A DNA stretch of 50,306 bases from UMGS1783 sp900555065 (GCA_937991645.1 CALKPL010000023.1:1-50306), one strand, 5' to 3'; shown: positions 25,321-34,132, numbered from the stretch's first letter. The notes: generated from the letters alone by a model not told the origin. Program-made: numbers and translations.

Positions 25321-26007
25321 ATGTATACCATATTGATTGTAGAAGACGACCGGACCATTGCCCGCGCCGTACAAAAGCACCTGGAGTCCTGGGGGATGAA
25401 AGCCTGTATCGCAGAGGATTTTCAGAATGTGACGGCGGAGTTCCTGCGGTGCGGTCCGCAGCTCGTGCTGCTCGACATCTACCTGCCCTTTTACAACGGG
25501 CATCACTGGTGCAGCGAGATTCGGAAGCTGTCCCGGGTGCCCATTGTTTTCCTGTCTTCGGCCGCGGACAACATGAATATAGTGATGGCAATGAATATGG
25601 GCGGGGACGATTTTATCACAAAACCGTTCGACCTTTCCGTACTTACGGCAAAGGTGCAGGCGCTGCTGCGGCGCACCTATGAATTCACCGGCGCGGCGGA
25701 TCGGATCGAGCACGGCGGCGCGCTGCTGGACCTGGGAGAACTGACTTTGCAGGCGGGCGATACGCGCATCCCGCTGACGAAAAACGAGTTCCGGATTCTG
25801 CAGGCGCTTATGGAAGCGCGCGGACGCGTGGTGAGCCGGGACGCGATCATGACGAAACTGTGGGAGACGGACAGCTATATAGACGACAACACGCTTACCG
25901 TAAACGTCAACCGCCTGCGGCGCAAGCTGGAGGCCGCGGGGCTGGCCGACTTTATCGCGACAAAAAAAGGCGTGGGGTACTCGATTCCGGGGAGGGACGG
26001 GGTATGA
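25321..26007 (+). CDS. OmpR-family response regulator, BceR-like
   Basis: A 228-residue two-component regulator. The receiver domain has EDD (8-10), phospho-acceptor Asp-52 in LLDIYLPFYNG and Lys in ITKPFDL. The C-terminal winged helix includes LTKNEFRILQALMEARGRVVSR-type residues and DDNTLTVNVNRLRRKL. The small BceR-like form and its position before an intramembrane-sensing kinase and ABC pair indicate cell-envelope antibiotic response. The start has GAAAGGAG upstream, and the end overlaps the kinase as ATGA. Confidence 0.9.
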   Translation: MYTILIVEDDRTIARAVQKHLESWGMKACIAEDFQNVTAEFLRCGPQLVLLDIYLPFYNGHHWCSEIRKLSRVPIVFLSSAADNMNIVMAMNMGGDDFITKPFDLSVLTAKVQALLRRTYEFTGAADRIEHGGALLDLGELTLQAGDTRIPLTKNEFRILQALMEARGRVVSRDAIMTKLWETDSYIDDNTLTVNVNRLRRKLEAAGLADFIATKKGVGYSIPGRDGV

Positions 26008-27002
26008 GGCTGTTTGCGCGTACGTTTGGAGAATACCTGCGCTACCATCGCAAAGGACTGTTTCTCATCGCCCTTTGCGGAGGCATATTCGCGCTCGTAT
26101 TCAGCCTGTACGACCTGCCGGCGGAAGCCGTCTGGTATTCGCTGCTGCTGTGCGTTCTCGTCGCGCTGCTGCTTGTTTGCGCCGACTTCGCGCTGTTCTA
26201 TAAGCGGCACCGGCTGCTCAGCGACCTGTATAACCGCATCGTGCTCAGCCTCGACGGACTGCCGGCGCCGAAAGATCTGTTCGAGCAGGACTACCAGGAT
26301 CTGATCGAGGCAGTATACGATGAGAAAAGCCGCGTCACATCGGCCGCCGACAGCCGCATGAGCGAGATGCTCGATTACTATACGCTGTGGCTGCACCAGA
26401 TCAAGACGCCTATTGCGGCGATGCACCTGCTGCTGCAGGAACTGGACGACGCGCAAGGCGCGGCGCTCGAGGCGGAACTGTTTAAGATTGAACAGTACAC
26501 GGACATGGCGCTGACTTACCTCCGGCTCGAGAGCAGCAGCACCGACTATGTACTGCGGCGGTACGATCTGGACGGGATCGTCAAACAGGCCGTGCGCAAA
26601 TTTGCCAAATTCTTTGTACGGGGTCGGATTACCCTCGTTTACGACGGCCCGCACTACAGCGTGCTGACCGATGCGAAATGGCTCCAGTTCGCCATTGAAC
26701 AGCTGCTTTCCAACGCGCTTAAATACACGCCGCGCGGCGAGATTTCCATATACATGGACGGCGACAGCCTCGTCATCGCCGACACGGGCATCGGTATTGC
26801 GGCGGAAGACCTGCCGCGCATTTTTGACAAGGGGTTTACCGGATACAACGGCCGAACGGACCGCAAGTCCACAGGGCTGGGCCTGTACCTGTGCCGGCGG
26901 ATCCTTACGAGACTGTCGCACACTCTGGAGATTGAATCGAAGCCTGGCGCGGGAACGACGGTGCGCATTGGGCTCGGCACGGACGAATTGCAGAACGAAT
27001 AA
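26004..27002 (+). CDS. Intramembrane-sensing histidine kinase, BceS-like
   Basis: A 332-residue kinase with two N-terminal membrane helices (about 18-36 and 44-66) and almost no extracellular loop. This is the hallmark of kinases that sense through a partner ABC transporter. The H-box is LHQIKTPIAAM (His-131). The ATPase domain has the N-box LLSNALKYTPRG, G1 ADTGIGI and G2 STGLGLYLC. The ATG at 26004 overlaps the regulator stop. A longer frame from 25860 lies within the regulator gene and is rejected. Confidence 0.9.
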   Translation: MRLFARTFGEYLRYHRKGLFLIALCGGIFALVFSLYDLPAEAVWYSLLLCVLVALLLVCADFALFYKRHRLLSDLYNRIVLSLDGLPAPKDLFEQDYQDLIEAVYDEKSRVTSAADSRMSEMLDYYTLWLHQIKTPIAAMHLLLQELDDAQGAALEAELFKIEQYTDMALTYLRLESSSTDYVLRRYDLDGIVKQAVRKFAKFFVRGRITLVYDGPHYSVLTDAKWLQFAIEQLLSNALKYTPRGEISIYMDGDSLVIADTGIGIAAEDLPRIFDKGFTGYNGRTDRKSTGLGLYLCRRILTRLSHTLEIESKPGAGTTVRIGLGTDELQNE

Positions 27003-27089
27003 CCGCGGGCCGCGACGGCGCCGCGCGGCGCGCCCGAAGGGCGCAGGAGCGCAACGCAGATTATTATTGAAAAACTGTGGGCGCAGAAA

Positions 27090-27125
27090 CTTACGGGAAT
27101 GTAAGAATGGCCGGGAAAATGTAAG
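27090..27125 (+). promoter_or_regulatory. Candidate BceR-type operator
   Basis: An inverted repeat CTTAC (27090-27094), six bases, GTAAG (27101-27105), plus a third half-site GTAAG (27121-27125) 20 bases on, about two helical turns. It lies just upstream of a promoter lacking a -35, as expected for an activator site of the adjacent regulator. Confidence 0.55.
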
Positions 27126-27155
27126 CCTGATCTATGGCAGCGCATCTTCCCGGCC

Positions 27156-27164
27156 TGTTATACT
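27156..27164 (+). promoter_or_regulatory. Extended -10 promoter of the ABC transporter genes
   Basis: TGT then TATACT (27159-27164), with no recognisable -35 at the expected place. This suggests activator dependence. Confidence 0.5.
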
Positions 27165-27192
27165 GGACATGATGAAAAAAGGAGGATATTGT

Positions 27193-27960
27193 ATGGCGCT
27201 GTTAGAAGTGAAAAACCTGAAAAAAGTCTATACTACCAGATTCGGCGGCAATCATGTCCACGCCCTGTCCAACGTGTCCTTTTCCGTGGAGCAGGGAGAA
27301 TACGTCGCCGTTATGGGCGAATCGGGTTCGGGCAAAACGACCCTGCTCAACATCCTGGCCGCACTTGACAAGCCGACAAGCGGCGAAGTGCTGCTCGGCG
27401 GCCGGAACATTGTAAGCATCAAAGAACGCGAAATCTCCGCGTTCCGGCGCGACAATCTCGGGTTCGTTTTCCAGGATTTCAATCTGCTCGACACCTTTTC
27501 GATCCAGGACAACATATTCCTGCCGCTGGTGCTGGCGGGCAAGTCGTTCCCTGAAATGAACGCGCGGCTCAAACCCATTGCCGCAAAGCTCGAGATTGAA
27601 AAAATCCTGCGCAAGTATCCGTATGAGGTATCGGGCGGTGAAAAACAGCGCGCGGCGGTGGCGCGCGCTCTGATTACAGATCCGCAGCTCGTGCTCGCAG
27701 ACGAACCGACCGGCGCGCTCGATTCACGGGCGACGAACAGCCTGCTTCGCCTGTTCGAGGACATCAACGGCGAGGGCCAGACCATTGTTATGGTCACGCA
27801 CAGCACAAAAGCGGCGAGCCATGCCAGGCGCGTGCTGTTTCTGCGCGACGGCGAGGTGTTCCACCAGCTGTACCGCGCGGGCCTGACCGAGCAGGAGATG
27901 TTCCAAAAGATCTCCGACACGCTCACGACGATCGCGACGGGTGGTGGGCGCGGTGCGTAA
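27193..27960 (+). CDS. ABC transporter ATPase, BceA-like
   Basis: A 255-residue ATPase of the MacB/BceA class that partners the following permease in peptide-antibiotic detoxification and sensing. It shows Walker A GESGSGKTT (42-50), Q-loop FVFQDFNLLDTF, signature VSGGEKQRAAVARAL, Walker B LVLADEPTGALDS and switch MVTHSTKAA. The ATG at 27193 follows GGAGGATATTGT. The frame reaches back to 26671 but overlaps the kinase, so that extension is rejected. The gap of 190 bases from the kinase holds the candidate operator and promoter. Confidence 0.92.
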   Translation: MALLEVKNLKKVYTTRFGGNHVHALSNVSFSVEQGEYVAVMGESGSGKTTLLNILAALDKPTSGEVLLGGRNIVSIKEREISAFRRDNLGFVFQDFNLLDTFSIQDNIFLPLVLAGKSFPEMNARLKPIAAKLEIEKILRKYPYEVSGGEKQRAAVARALITDPQLVLADEPTGALDSRATNSLLRLFEDINGEGQTIVMVTHSTKAASHARRVLFLRDGEVFHQLYRAGLTEQEMFQKISDTLTTIATGGGRGA

Positions 27961-27961
27961 G

Positions 27962-29974
27962 ATGTTCTATGCAAGGCTCGCCGCGCAGAATATACGCAAA
28001 AACGCGCGGACCTACGTTCCCTATCTCATCGCCTCTGTGTTCACTGTGGCAATGTTCTTCATTATGGCGACGCTCGCCCACAGCAGCGCGCTTACCAACA
28101 TGCACGGCGGGACTTCGCTGGAGGCGACACTGGGCTTCGGTATTTACGTGGTCGGGATATTCGCGGTGATATTCCTGTTTTATACGAACAGCTTCCTTGT
28201 CAAACGCCGCAAAAAGGAATTCGGACTGTTCAACATTCTGGGCATGGAGAAAAAACATATCGGACGCATTATTGCCTACGAGACGCTGTATACGGCGGCG
28301 ATCAGCCTCGTGCTGGGTATCGGGCTGGGACTCGCCTTCTACAAGCTTGTAAGCCTGCTGCTGATGAAAATCATGCAGTTCGACCTCAAATTCGGCTTTG
28401 AATTTTCCCCGCAGGCGCTCGTTGCCACCGCCGTGCTCTTTCTGGCCATTTTCGCCCTGACCCTGCTCAACTCCCTGCGGCAGATCCACCTGTCCAAGCC
28501 CATTGAACTGCTCAAGGGCGGGCAGACCGGAGAACGGGAGCCCCGGACAAAATGGGCGCTTGCGATTCTGGGCGCGCTGTGCCTTGGCGGCGGGTACTAT
28601 ATTTCGATTACGACCACAAATCCGCTGCAGGCGCTGACACTGTTCTTTCTGGCGGTCGTACTCGTGATCATCGGCACCTACTGCCTGTTTACCGCCGGAA
28701 GCATCGCCATTCTGAAAGCGCTCCGCAAAAACAAGCGCTATTACTACAAAACCAACCATTTTATCAATGTTTCCGGCATGATGTACCGCATGAAACAAAA
28801 CGCGGTGGGTCTCGCCAATATCTGCATTCTATCCACCATGGTGCTGGTCATGGTCTCGACGACCGTCTCCCTCTATATCGGCATGGAAGACGCGCTGCAC
28901 ATGATGTATCCGCGGGACATTGTCACAGAGGAACACCTGATAATCGACCCGGACAGCGGACAAATTGAAAAGAGCAGGGATATTCCGGATATTGCCAGAC
29001 GCCTGCTCGGCGAACGCGGGCTTGCGCCTGAAAACGAGATGCAGTACGCGTATCTGGACATCCCCGCCGTGCGCGACGGGGACAGGTTTGATTTCAATCC
29101 CGACGGGTATTCGGACGAGCTCGGCGGCGATATATATGCGCTTGTGATTCTGAGCGCGGACGACTTTAACGCGCTCACGGGAAGCGGTATTTCGCTTGCG
29201 GAGGATGAGGCGCGCGTCTATTCCCCAAAGCAAATCTACGGCGGAAGCGAAATCTACATTGCGGGACTGCGCCTGCGCGTATCCGGCAGCGAACTGACGC
29301 CGGACGAATTCAGCCTTGCGGACGTCTATACATTGCAGGAGCAGGATAAAATCCTGTATATAGTCGTCAGCGACAGGGGCGTAGTGGAGGATATTGCCCG
29401 GCTGCAGACAGGAAACGACGGCGCGTCCCTGTATCCGCTCAGGGAGTACTATGCCTTTGACCTGGACGCGCCGGACGAGACGGCCGACGCAGTGTTCGAG
29501 CAGCTTTCCGGCGAAGTGACAAGAGAGAAGTTCAGCGGCCGGCTGGATACGCAAAGCGAGAGCAGGGACGCCTTTCTCGGCATGTACGGCGGGCTGTTCT
29601 TTCTCGGTATCTTCCTCGGGCTGACGTTCATGATGGCCGCGGTGCTGATTATCTATTACAAACAGGTATCGGAGGGCTATGAGGACAAGGAACGTTTCGC
29701 CATCATGCAAAAGGTCGGACTCAGCCGTAAAGAGGTGCGCCGGGCTATCCGCGCGCAGATTCTGACCATGTTCTTCCTCCCGCTCGTCGTCGCCTGCATA
29801 CACATTGCGTTCGCTTTCCCCGTTATTACGCGGCTTCTGCGCATCCTGTACCTGACGAACGTGCCGCTGTTCGCCGCCTGCACAGCGGGTTCCATTGCCG
29901 TTTTCGCCGTGTTTTACGCGGTCGTTTTCAGCCTGACCGCTAAGGTCTATTACCGGATTGTGGGCGAAAGCTAG
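27962..29974 (+). CDS. ABC transporter permease, BceB-like
   Basis: A roughly 670-residue FtsX-type permease with about ten membrane helices. A large extracellular domain of about 200 residues (roughly 310-520) lies between the seventh and eighth helices, the arrangement of BceB antimicrobial peptide transporters. The N-terminus FYARLAAQNIRKNARTYVPY is typical of the family. The start could be the ATG at 27962, directly after the ATPase stop, or in-frame GTG codons at 27941 or 27953. The ATG fits family starts best. The module likely confers resistance to bacitracin- or lantibiotic-like peptides; the substrate is not predictable. Confidence 0.9.
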   Translation: MFYARLAAQNIRKNARTYVPYLIASVFTVAMFFIMATLAHSSALTNMHGGTSLEATLGFGIYVVGIFAVIFLFYTNSFLVKRRKKEFGLFNILGMEKKHIGRIIAYETLYTAAISLVLGIGLGLAFYKLVSLLLMKIMQFDLKFGFEFSPQALVATAVLFLAIFALTLLNSLRQIHLSKPIELLKGGQTGEREPRTKWALAILGALCLGGGYYISITTTNPLQALTLFFLAVVLVIIGTYCLFTAGSIAILKALRKNKRYYYKTNHFINVSGMMYRMKQNAVGLANICILSTMVLVMVSTTVSLYIGMEDALHMMYPRDIVTEEHLIIDPDSGQIEKSRDIPDIARRLLGERGLAPENEMQYAYLDIPAVRDGDRFDFNPDGYSDELGGDIYALVILSADDFNALTGSGISLAEDEARVYSPKQIYGGSEIYIAGLRLRVSGSELTPDEFSLADVYTLQEQDKILYIVVSDRGVVEDIARLQTGNDGASLYPLREYYAFDLDAPDETADAVFEQLSGEVTREKFSGRLDTQSESRDAFLGMYGGLFFLGIFLGLTFMMAAVLIIYYKQVSEGYEDKERFAIMQKVGLSRKEVRRAIRAQILTMFFLPLVVACIHIAFAFPVITRLLRILYLTNVPLFAACTAGSIAVFAVFYAVVFSLTAKVYYRIVGES

Positions 29975-29987
29975 TTCCCATTCATAA

Positions 29988-30014
29988 AAAAGCCGCCTGT
30001 AACAGGCGGCTTTT
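29988..30014. terminator. Bidirectional terminator between the permease and aminopeptidase genes
   Basis: AGCCGCCTG (29991-29999), loop TAA, CAGGCGGCT (30003-30011), flanked by A-runs on the left and TTT on the right. It can serve both convergent genes. Confidence 0.88.
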
Positions 30015-30021
30015 CTGCATT

Positions 30022-31245
30022 TTAAAACGCGAAGTTGCCGTTTACGAACACCGGGATTTCCTCGCCGTCCCAGGTTGTGCCGACAATCGAGAGATCAGGC
30101 GTGCCGATCATAAAGTCGACATGGGTGATGGAATCGTTGAGTCCGTGTGCGGCAAGCTCCTGCTTATCCATCTCCATCCCGCCCTCGATACAGGGGTACG
30201 CTTCGCCAAAGGCAAGGTGACAGGAGGCGTTCTCATCGAACAGGGTGTTGTAGAACAGCACGCCGGCGTTCGAGATGGGAGAATCGTATGGAACCAGCGC
30301 GACTTCGCCGAGGTAGGACGCGCCCTCGTCAACCGAGATGGCGCTGCGCAGCACATCCTCACCCTGTTCGGCCTGCACCTCGACTATTTTTCCGTTTTCA
30401 AAGCGCATGCGGAATTTGTCGATGACGTTGCCGTCTTTCACAAGCGGCATGGAAGCGACGGCCACACCGTTCACGCCGTCTCTCTTCGGGGCGGTAAAGA
30501 TCTCCTCGGTCGGCATATTGGCGATAAATACCTGCCCGCCGTGGGTGCGGTCCCCGCCCGCCTGCCAGAAGTGGGTCTTGGGCAGTTCAATGGTCAGGTC
30601 GGTCCCTATACTGTTGGTATAGCGCAGGGAACGGAAGCGGTACTCGTTGAGCTTTTTCTTGCGCGCTCCGAGGTTGGCCAGGTGTTCTTTCCAGTTTTCC
30701 ACCGGGTCGCCCCCGTCTACGCGGACAGCGGCGCAGATGGCGTCCCACAGCCGGTCGACCGCATCCTGTTTTTCCGCGTCGGGAAACACCTTTTGCGCCC
30801 AGGCGTCCACCGGCACGGACGCGATACACCATGGAAAGCCGTTGGACATCTGCAGGCGCCGATAGGTCTGCACCGCGGCGCCGGATGCGATTTCCGCACG
30901 CTGCAGACGGCCGGGATCCACCCCTTTCAGGTTTTCCGGGTCGGATGCGGAAATGGCGAGGAAGGCCGCGCCCTCGCGCGCATTGTCATTGTAAAACGCA
31001 GCAAGCCAGGCGGGATAGGAATCAAACACGTCGTCAGCAGCCTTCAGGTACTTTTCGCGGGTCATATAATCGTCGCGCCAGCTTACGATTACCTCACGGC
31101 AGCCGGCTTCATACGCCTCCGTCGCGCACATGCGCCCGAACTGCGCGCACTCTACCGGGCAGAGCAGCACCAGGTTCTGCCCTTTTTGAATATTGACGCC
31201 GACCCGGACGAGCAGGCGGGCGTACTGTTTCATTCTCTCCAGCAT
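30022..31245 (-). CDS. M29 family aminopeptidase (AmpS/PepS-like)
   Basis: A 407-residue cytosolic metallo-aminopeptidase. The C-terminal half has the expected metal ligands: Glu in RFENGKIVEVQAEQGED, Glu in YLGEVALVPYDSPIS and His in ASCHLAFGEAYP. His and Asp in THVDFMIGTPDLSI complete the set. The N-terminus MLERMKQYARLLVRVGVNIQKGQ is typical. The start follows AGAGGTATGAT, and a promoter lies about 85 bases upstream. Confidence 0.92.
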   Translation of the reverse strand: MLERMKQYARLLVRVGVNIQKGQNLVLLCPVECAQFGRMCATEAYEAGCREVIVSWRDDYMTREKYLKAADDVFDSYPAWLAAFYNDNAREGAAFLAISASDPENLKGVDPGRLQRAEIASGAAVQTYRRLQMSNGFPWCIASVPVDAWAQKVFPDAEKQDAVDRLWDAICAAVRVDGGDPVENWKEHLANLGARKKKLNEYRFRSLRYTNSIGTDLTIELPKTHFWQAGGDRTHGGQVFIANMPTEEIFTAPKRDGVNGVAVASMPLVKDGNVIDKFRMRFENGKIVEVQAEQGEDVLRSAISVDEGASYLGEVALVPYDSPISNAGVLFYNTLFDENASCHLAFGEAYPCIEGGMEMDKQELAAHGLNDSITHVDFMIGTPDLSIVGTTWDGEEIPVFVNGNFAF

Positions 31246-31327
31246 ATCATACCTCTTTTCCGGAGCGGAACCGGCGCGGCAGGCGCGTCGATCCCTCCTG
31301 TTTCAAATTTCCCCTGTATTTTTCCCT

Positions 31328-31356
31328 ATTTTACCAAATATATCCGCGTATTTCAA
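31328..31356 (-). promoter_or_regulatory. Promoter of the aminopeptidase gene
   Basis: Minus strand TTGAAA (31356-31351), 17 bases, TAAAAT (31333-31328). Confidence 0.7.
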
Positions 31357-31543
31357 GGGCGCATTTTGCAACTTCAACAAAATTCGATTTTTCTTTGCTC
31401 GCTGACAAATATTTACATTTTTTGCGTGCAGTTCAAGTTATCCTATGTACAGGGTCTTTTCCGCAGCCGCGGTATGGACAACCCATGTGCGCGGACTGAC
31501 AGCTTGGAAAACGCGGCTCGGAAAAATACTTCCGCCGCAAGGG

Positions 31544-31574
31544 GTGCGCCGGATTCGGGGGGGATCCGGCGCAC
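31544..31574 (+). repeat. Stable inverted repeat in the spoIIAA leader
   Basis: GTGCGCCGGAT (31544-31554) pairs perfectly with ATCCGGCGCAC (31564-31574) around a G-rich nine-base loop. No T-run follows, so it is not a standard terminator. Confidence 0.8.
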
Positions 31575-31639
31575 CGGCGGCATTTCTATCAAAAATGGCG
31601 ACATGATACAGACTGCGAATCGGGAAAGGATGTGAAAAA

Positions 31640-31954
31640 ATGAAAGTTGAAACACGGGAGGAGGGCGACCTGCTCATACTCGTATTCCAGGGGGAGATGG
31701 ACCACCACAACCTGCGCGGAATCAGCCTGCAGACCGATCCCGTAATTAAACGGCTCAAACCGAAAATGCTGCTCTTGGACATGCAGGGCGTGCCCTTCTG
31801 CGACAGCTCGGGGATTGCGGCCGTCATCGGCCGGTATAAAATCGTGCAGGAATGGGGCGGGAAAATGGTTCTGCACGGCCTGAATAACCAGGTGCGTAAA
31901 GTACTCAATCTTGGAGGCGTATTTAATATTGTAAAAGAGGTGCAGAGGCAATGA
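31640..31954 (+). CDS. spoIIAA: Anti-sigma F factor antagonist SpoIIAA
   Basis: A 104-residue STAS-domain protein. Unphosphorylated, it binds SpoIIAB and releases sigma F in the forespore. The phosphorylation motif is PFCDSSGIAAVIGRY, with the acceptor Ser-56 after Asp-55. The ribosome site is AAAGGATG. The stop overlaps the first possible spoIIAB ATG as ATGA. Confidence 0.95.
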   Translation: MKVETREEGDLLILVFQGEMDHHNLRGISLQTDPVIKRLKPKMLLLDMQGVPFCDSSGIAAVIGRYKIVQEWGGKMVLHGLNNQVRKVLNLGGVFNIVKEVQRQ

Positions 31955-32406
31955 CAGGAGAAAATAAGATGCAGATCAGCTTTATCAGCCGGTCCTCCAA
32001 CGAGGGGTTTGCGCGCATCGCCGTCTCAGGTTTTCTCGCGCAGCTCGATCCGACAGTGGACGAGCTCGCCGAGATCAAGACCGTTGTGAGCGAGGCTGTT
32101 ACAAACTGCATTGTTCACGGGTATCAGAACACGCTCGGCATGATTTACATAACCGTCAAGTTCAACGACGCCGGAGAAGTCTCCATAACCATCCGCGACA
32201 AGGGCTGCGGCATTGAGGACGTGGAAAAGGCGATGCAACCCCTGTTCACCACCTGTAATACCGGCGAACGCGCCGGCATGGGCTTTACCATTATGGAGAG
32301 CTTTTCCGACCGGCTCAAAGTCTACTCCAAGCCGGGCCGGGGCACGCGGGTCGTCATACGGCGCAAGCTGTCCGGCAGGCGGGGGCAGATCCGCAAAACG
32401 GCATGA
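31951..32406 (+). CDS. spoIIAB: Anti-sigma F factor / kinase SpoIIAB
   Basis: A GHKL-fold serine kinase that holds sigma F inactive and phosphorylates SpoIIAA. The N-box is EAVTNCIVHGYQN, followed by IRDKGCGIEDVEKA and GMGFTIMESF. The N-terminal SRSSNEGFARIAVSGFLAQLDP is characteristic. Two starts are plausible: the coupled ATG at 31951 (151 residues) and the ATG at 31969 with AGGAG eight bases upstream (145 residues). The stop overlaps the sigF start as ATGA. Confidence 0.95.
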   Translation: MTGENKMQISFISRSSNEGFARIAVSGFLAQLDPTVDELAEIKTVVSEAVTNCIVHGYQNTLGMIYITVKFNDAGEVSITIRDKGCGIEDVEKAMQPLFTTCNTGERAGMGFTIMESFSDRLKVYSKPGRGTRVVIRRKLSGRRGQIRKTA

Positions 32407-33125
32407 GCGCCGACGGGATCGGCCGAGAGCTGTTCACACGGGCTAAAAACGGCGACCGGCGCGCGCAGGACGAACTTGCCCAGGCCCATCTAGGACTCGT
32501 ATATTCCCTGGCCTCCCGCCTCTCTTACGGCGGGCTCGCGGAATACGAGGACCTTGTGGGCGCGGGAAGCATGGGCCTGTTTAAAGCGATTATGAATTTC
32601 GACGAGACGCGGGGACTCGCTTTTTCCACTTATGCCGTACCGGTCATAGCCGGCGAGATGAAGAGGTTTATACGCGACAACGGGCCGGTCAAGGTTTCAC
32701 GGGACATAAAGGAAAAGGCGATGCGCATACGCAGGGCCAGCCAGCAATATGAAAAGGAAAAGGGCTGCAGCCCGACGCCGCGCGAACTGGCGGACCTGAC
32801 GGGGCTGACCATTGATGAAATCACCCTTTCGCTCGATTCGAGCGTGCCGCCGCTCTCGCTTGACCAGACCGCATCCGACAATGAACAGGACGGATCCCTG
32901 CTACGTATTCTGGGCGCCGAGGACGAGGCTATGAACATAGAACGGCTCTCTCTCAAGCAGGCGATCTCCAGCCTGCCCGACAAGGAGGCTTCGCTGATTG
33001 CGCTGCGCTATTTCCGCGGCTACACACAGAAGGAAACGGCGCAGTGCCTGGATATGACGCAGGTACAGATCTCGCGCAAGGAAAAACAGATACTGCTCCG
33101 GCTCCGGGAAATACTGACCGTATAG
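32403..33125 (+). CDS. sigF: RNA polymerase sigma-F factor
   Basis: The first forespore-specific sigma factor, 240 residues (spoIIAC). Region 2 has NGDRRAQDELAQAHLGLVYSLA, GSMGLFKAIMNFDETRGLAFSTYAVP and GEMKRFIRDN. Region 3 and the region 4 helix-turn-helix (GYTQKETAQCLDMTQVQISRKEKQIL) complete it. It is coupled to spoIIAB and ends before a strong terminator. Confidence 0.96.
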   Translation: MSADGIGRELFTRAKNGDRRAQDELAQAHLGLVYSLASRLSYGGLAEYEDLVGAGSMGLFKAIMNFDETRGLAFSTYAVPVIAGEMKRFIRDNGPVKVSRDIKEKAMRIRRASQQYEKEKGCSPTPRELADLTGLTIDEITLSLDSSVPPLSLDQTASDNEQDGSLLRILGAEDEAMNIERLSLKQAISSLPDKEASLIALRYFRGYTQKETAQCLDMTQVQISRKEKQILLRLREILTV

Positions 33126-33168
33126 GGCCGGCATGGCGTTTGAACCATATTTACAGACCGATACGGCC

Positions 33169-33198
33169 ATTCCGCAACCAGCAGTTGCGGAATTTTTT
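33169..33198 (+). terminator. Terminator of the spoIIA operon
   Basis: ATTCCGCAAC (33169-33178), loop CAGCA, GTTGCGGAAT (33184-33193), then a T-run. Confidence 0.92.
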
Positions 33199-33220
33199 AT
33201 ATTTTGCAAACTGGAATCGC

Positions 33221-33249
33221 TTGTCAGAGCAGCCGGTTTTCGATATAAT
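33221..33249 (+). promoter_or_regulatory. Promoter of the membrane-anchored XRE regulator
   Basis: TTGTCA (33221-33226), 17 bases, perfect TATAAT (33244-33249). Confidence 0.82.
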
Positions 33250-33279
33250 CGGGACAGAAAAACGACGGAGGAAAATGAT

Positions 33280-34113
33280 ATGGGAATAAATATCGAAATT
33301 GCAAACAAACTCTATATGCTCCGCAAACAGAACGGTTTTTCACAGGAAGAGCTCGCGGCGCGGCTGGGGATCAGCCGCCAGGCCGTTTCCAAATGGGAGC
33401 GCGCAGAGGTGTCGCCCGACACCGACAACCTGATCGCGTTGGCAAAGCTATACAATATATCGCTCGACGAGCTGCTGCTCGGCGGCAAAAGCACAAAAGA
33501 AAAACACAACGGCGCGGGCGAGCCGCAAACGGAACAGGAAAACGTGGAAACGAACACGCAGACCAGCGTATCCTTCCGCGACGGCGGCATTCATGTGACG
33601 GAGGCAAACGGTTCTGAGGTACACGTCGGCCGCAGGGGTATCTATGTCAACGACGTGGAAACCGGGGAGGTCGTAAATATAGGGTGCGGGCACGCATATG
33701 CCGAACAGGACGGTCACTGCCAGGAGAGCACAGACGGCGGCGCATGTTCTGAAAATCCGCCCGTTTGCGACAATATCCCGGGCACGGACGGTTCCGCTCG
33801 CGGACAGCGGCGCTGGATCGTCGCGCTGCGGCAGCTGCCCTACCCTGTGCTCGCTCTGATCGGATTCCTGCTATGGGGGTTCTTCGGGTACAAGGGCTGG
33901 AGCGTCTCATGGCTTTTTCTGCTCACAGTACCCCTGTACTACACGCTTTTAAGTGCGATTGAACACCGCAACGCCCACCACTTCGCCTATCCTGTGCTTG
34001 TTGCGATCGTGTACCTGGGCATAGGCATGTTCTGCTCGATCTGGCACCCTACCTGGGTGATATTCATCACCATTCCCATCTACTACAGCCTTGTGGAAGC
34101 GCTGCAGCGCTGA
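33280..34113 (+). CDS. XRE-family regulator with a membrane-embedded C-terminus
   Basis: A 277-residue protein. Residues about 8-60 form an XRE helix-turn-helix (QEELAARLGISRQAVSKWERAEVSPD). A polar linker follows, then a glycine-rich beta segment (about 100-135). The C-terminal third has about four hydrophobic helices (roughly 188-270). Such XRE proteins with membrane tails probably sense envelope state or small molecules, but the ligand is unknown. The start at 33280 has GGAGGAAAATGAT upstream. The frame upstream to 33133 covers the sigF terminator and the promoter and is rejected. It is convergent with the UroD-like gene, with only 19 bases between them and no terminator seen. Confidence 0.83.
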   Translation: MGINIEIANKLYMLRKQNGFSQEELAARLGISRQAVSKWERAEVSPDTDNLIALAKLYNISLDELLLGGKSTKEKHNGAGEPQTEQENVETNTQTSVSFRDGGIHVTEANGSEVHVGRRGIYVNDVETGEVVNIGCGHAYAEQDGHCQESTDGGACSENPPVCDNIPGTDGSARGQRRWIVALRQLPYPVLALIGFLLWGFFGYKGWSVSWLFLLTVPLYYTLLSAIEHRNAHHFAYPVLVAIVYLGIGMFCSIWHPTWVIFITIPIYYSLVEALQR

Positions 34114-34132
34114 CGTTCCCAAACGGTCCTTT

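Larger units (their letters stand above)
31246..31639. other. Divergent intergenic region between the aminopeptidase and spoIIA genes
   Basis: These 394 bases hold the leftward aminopeptidase promoter and a stable hairpin in front of spoIIAA. I did not find a convincing sigma-H or sigma-A promoter for spoIIA by eye. No gene is seen. Confidence 0.5.

Noticed and set aside
26671..27192. A long N-terminal extension of the BceA-like ATPase
   Set aside because: It overlaps the kinase gene in another frame; the ATG at 27193 has a strong ribosome site and the standard family start.
30121..31635. A 504-codon plus-strand frame opposite the aminopeptidase
   Set aside because: A shadow frame running through the divergent promoter region and into the spoIIA leader; composition and context do not support coding.
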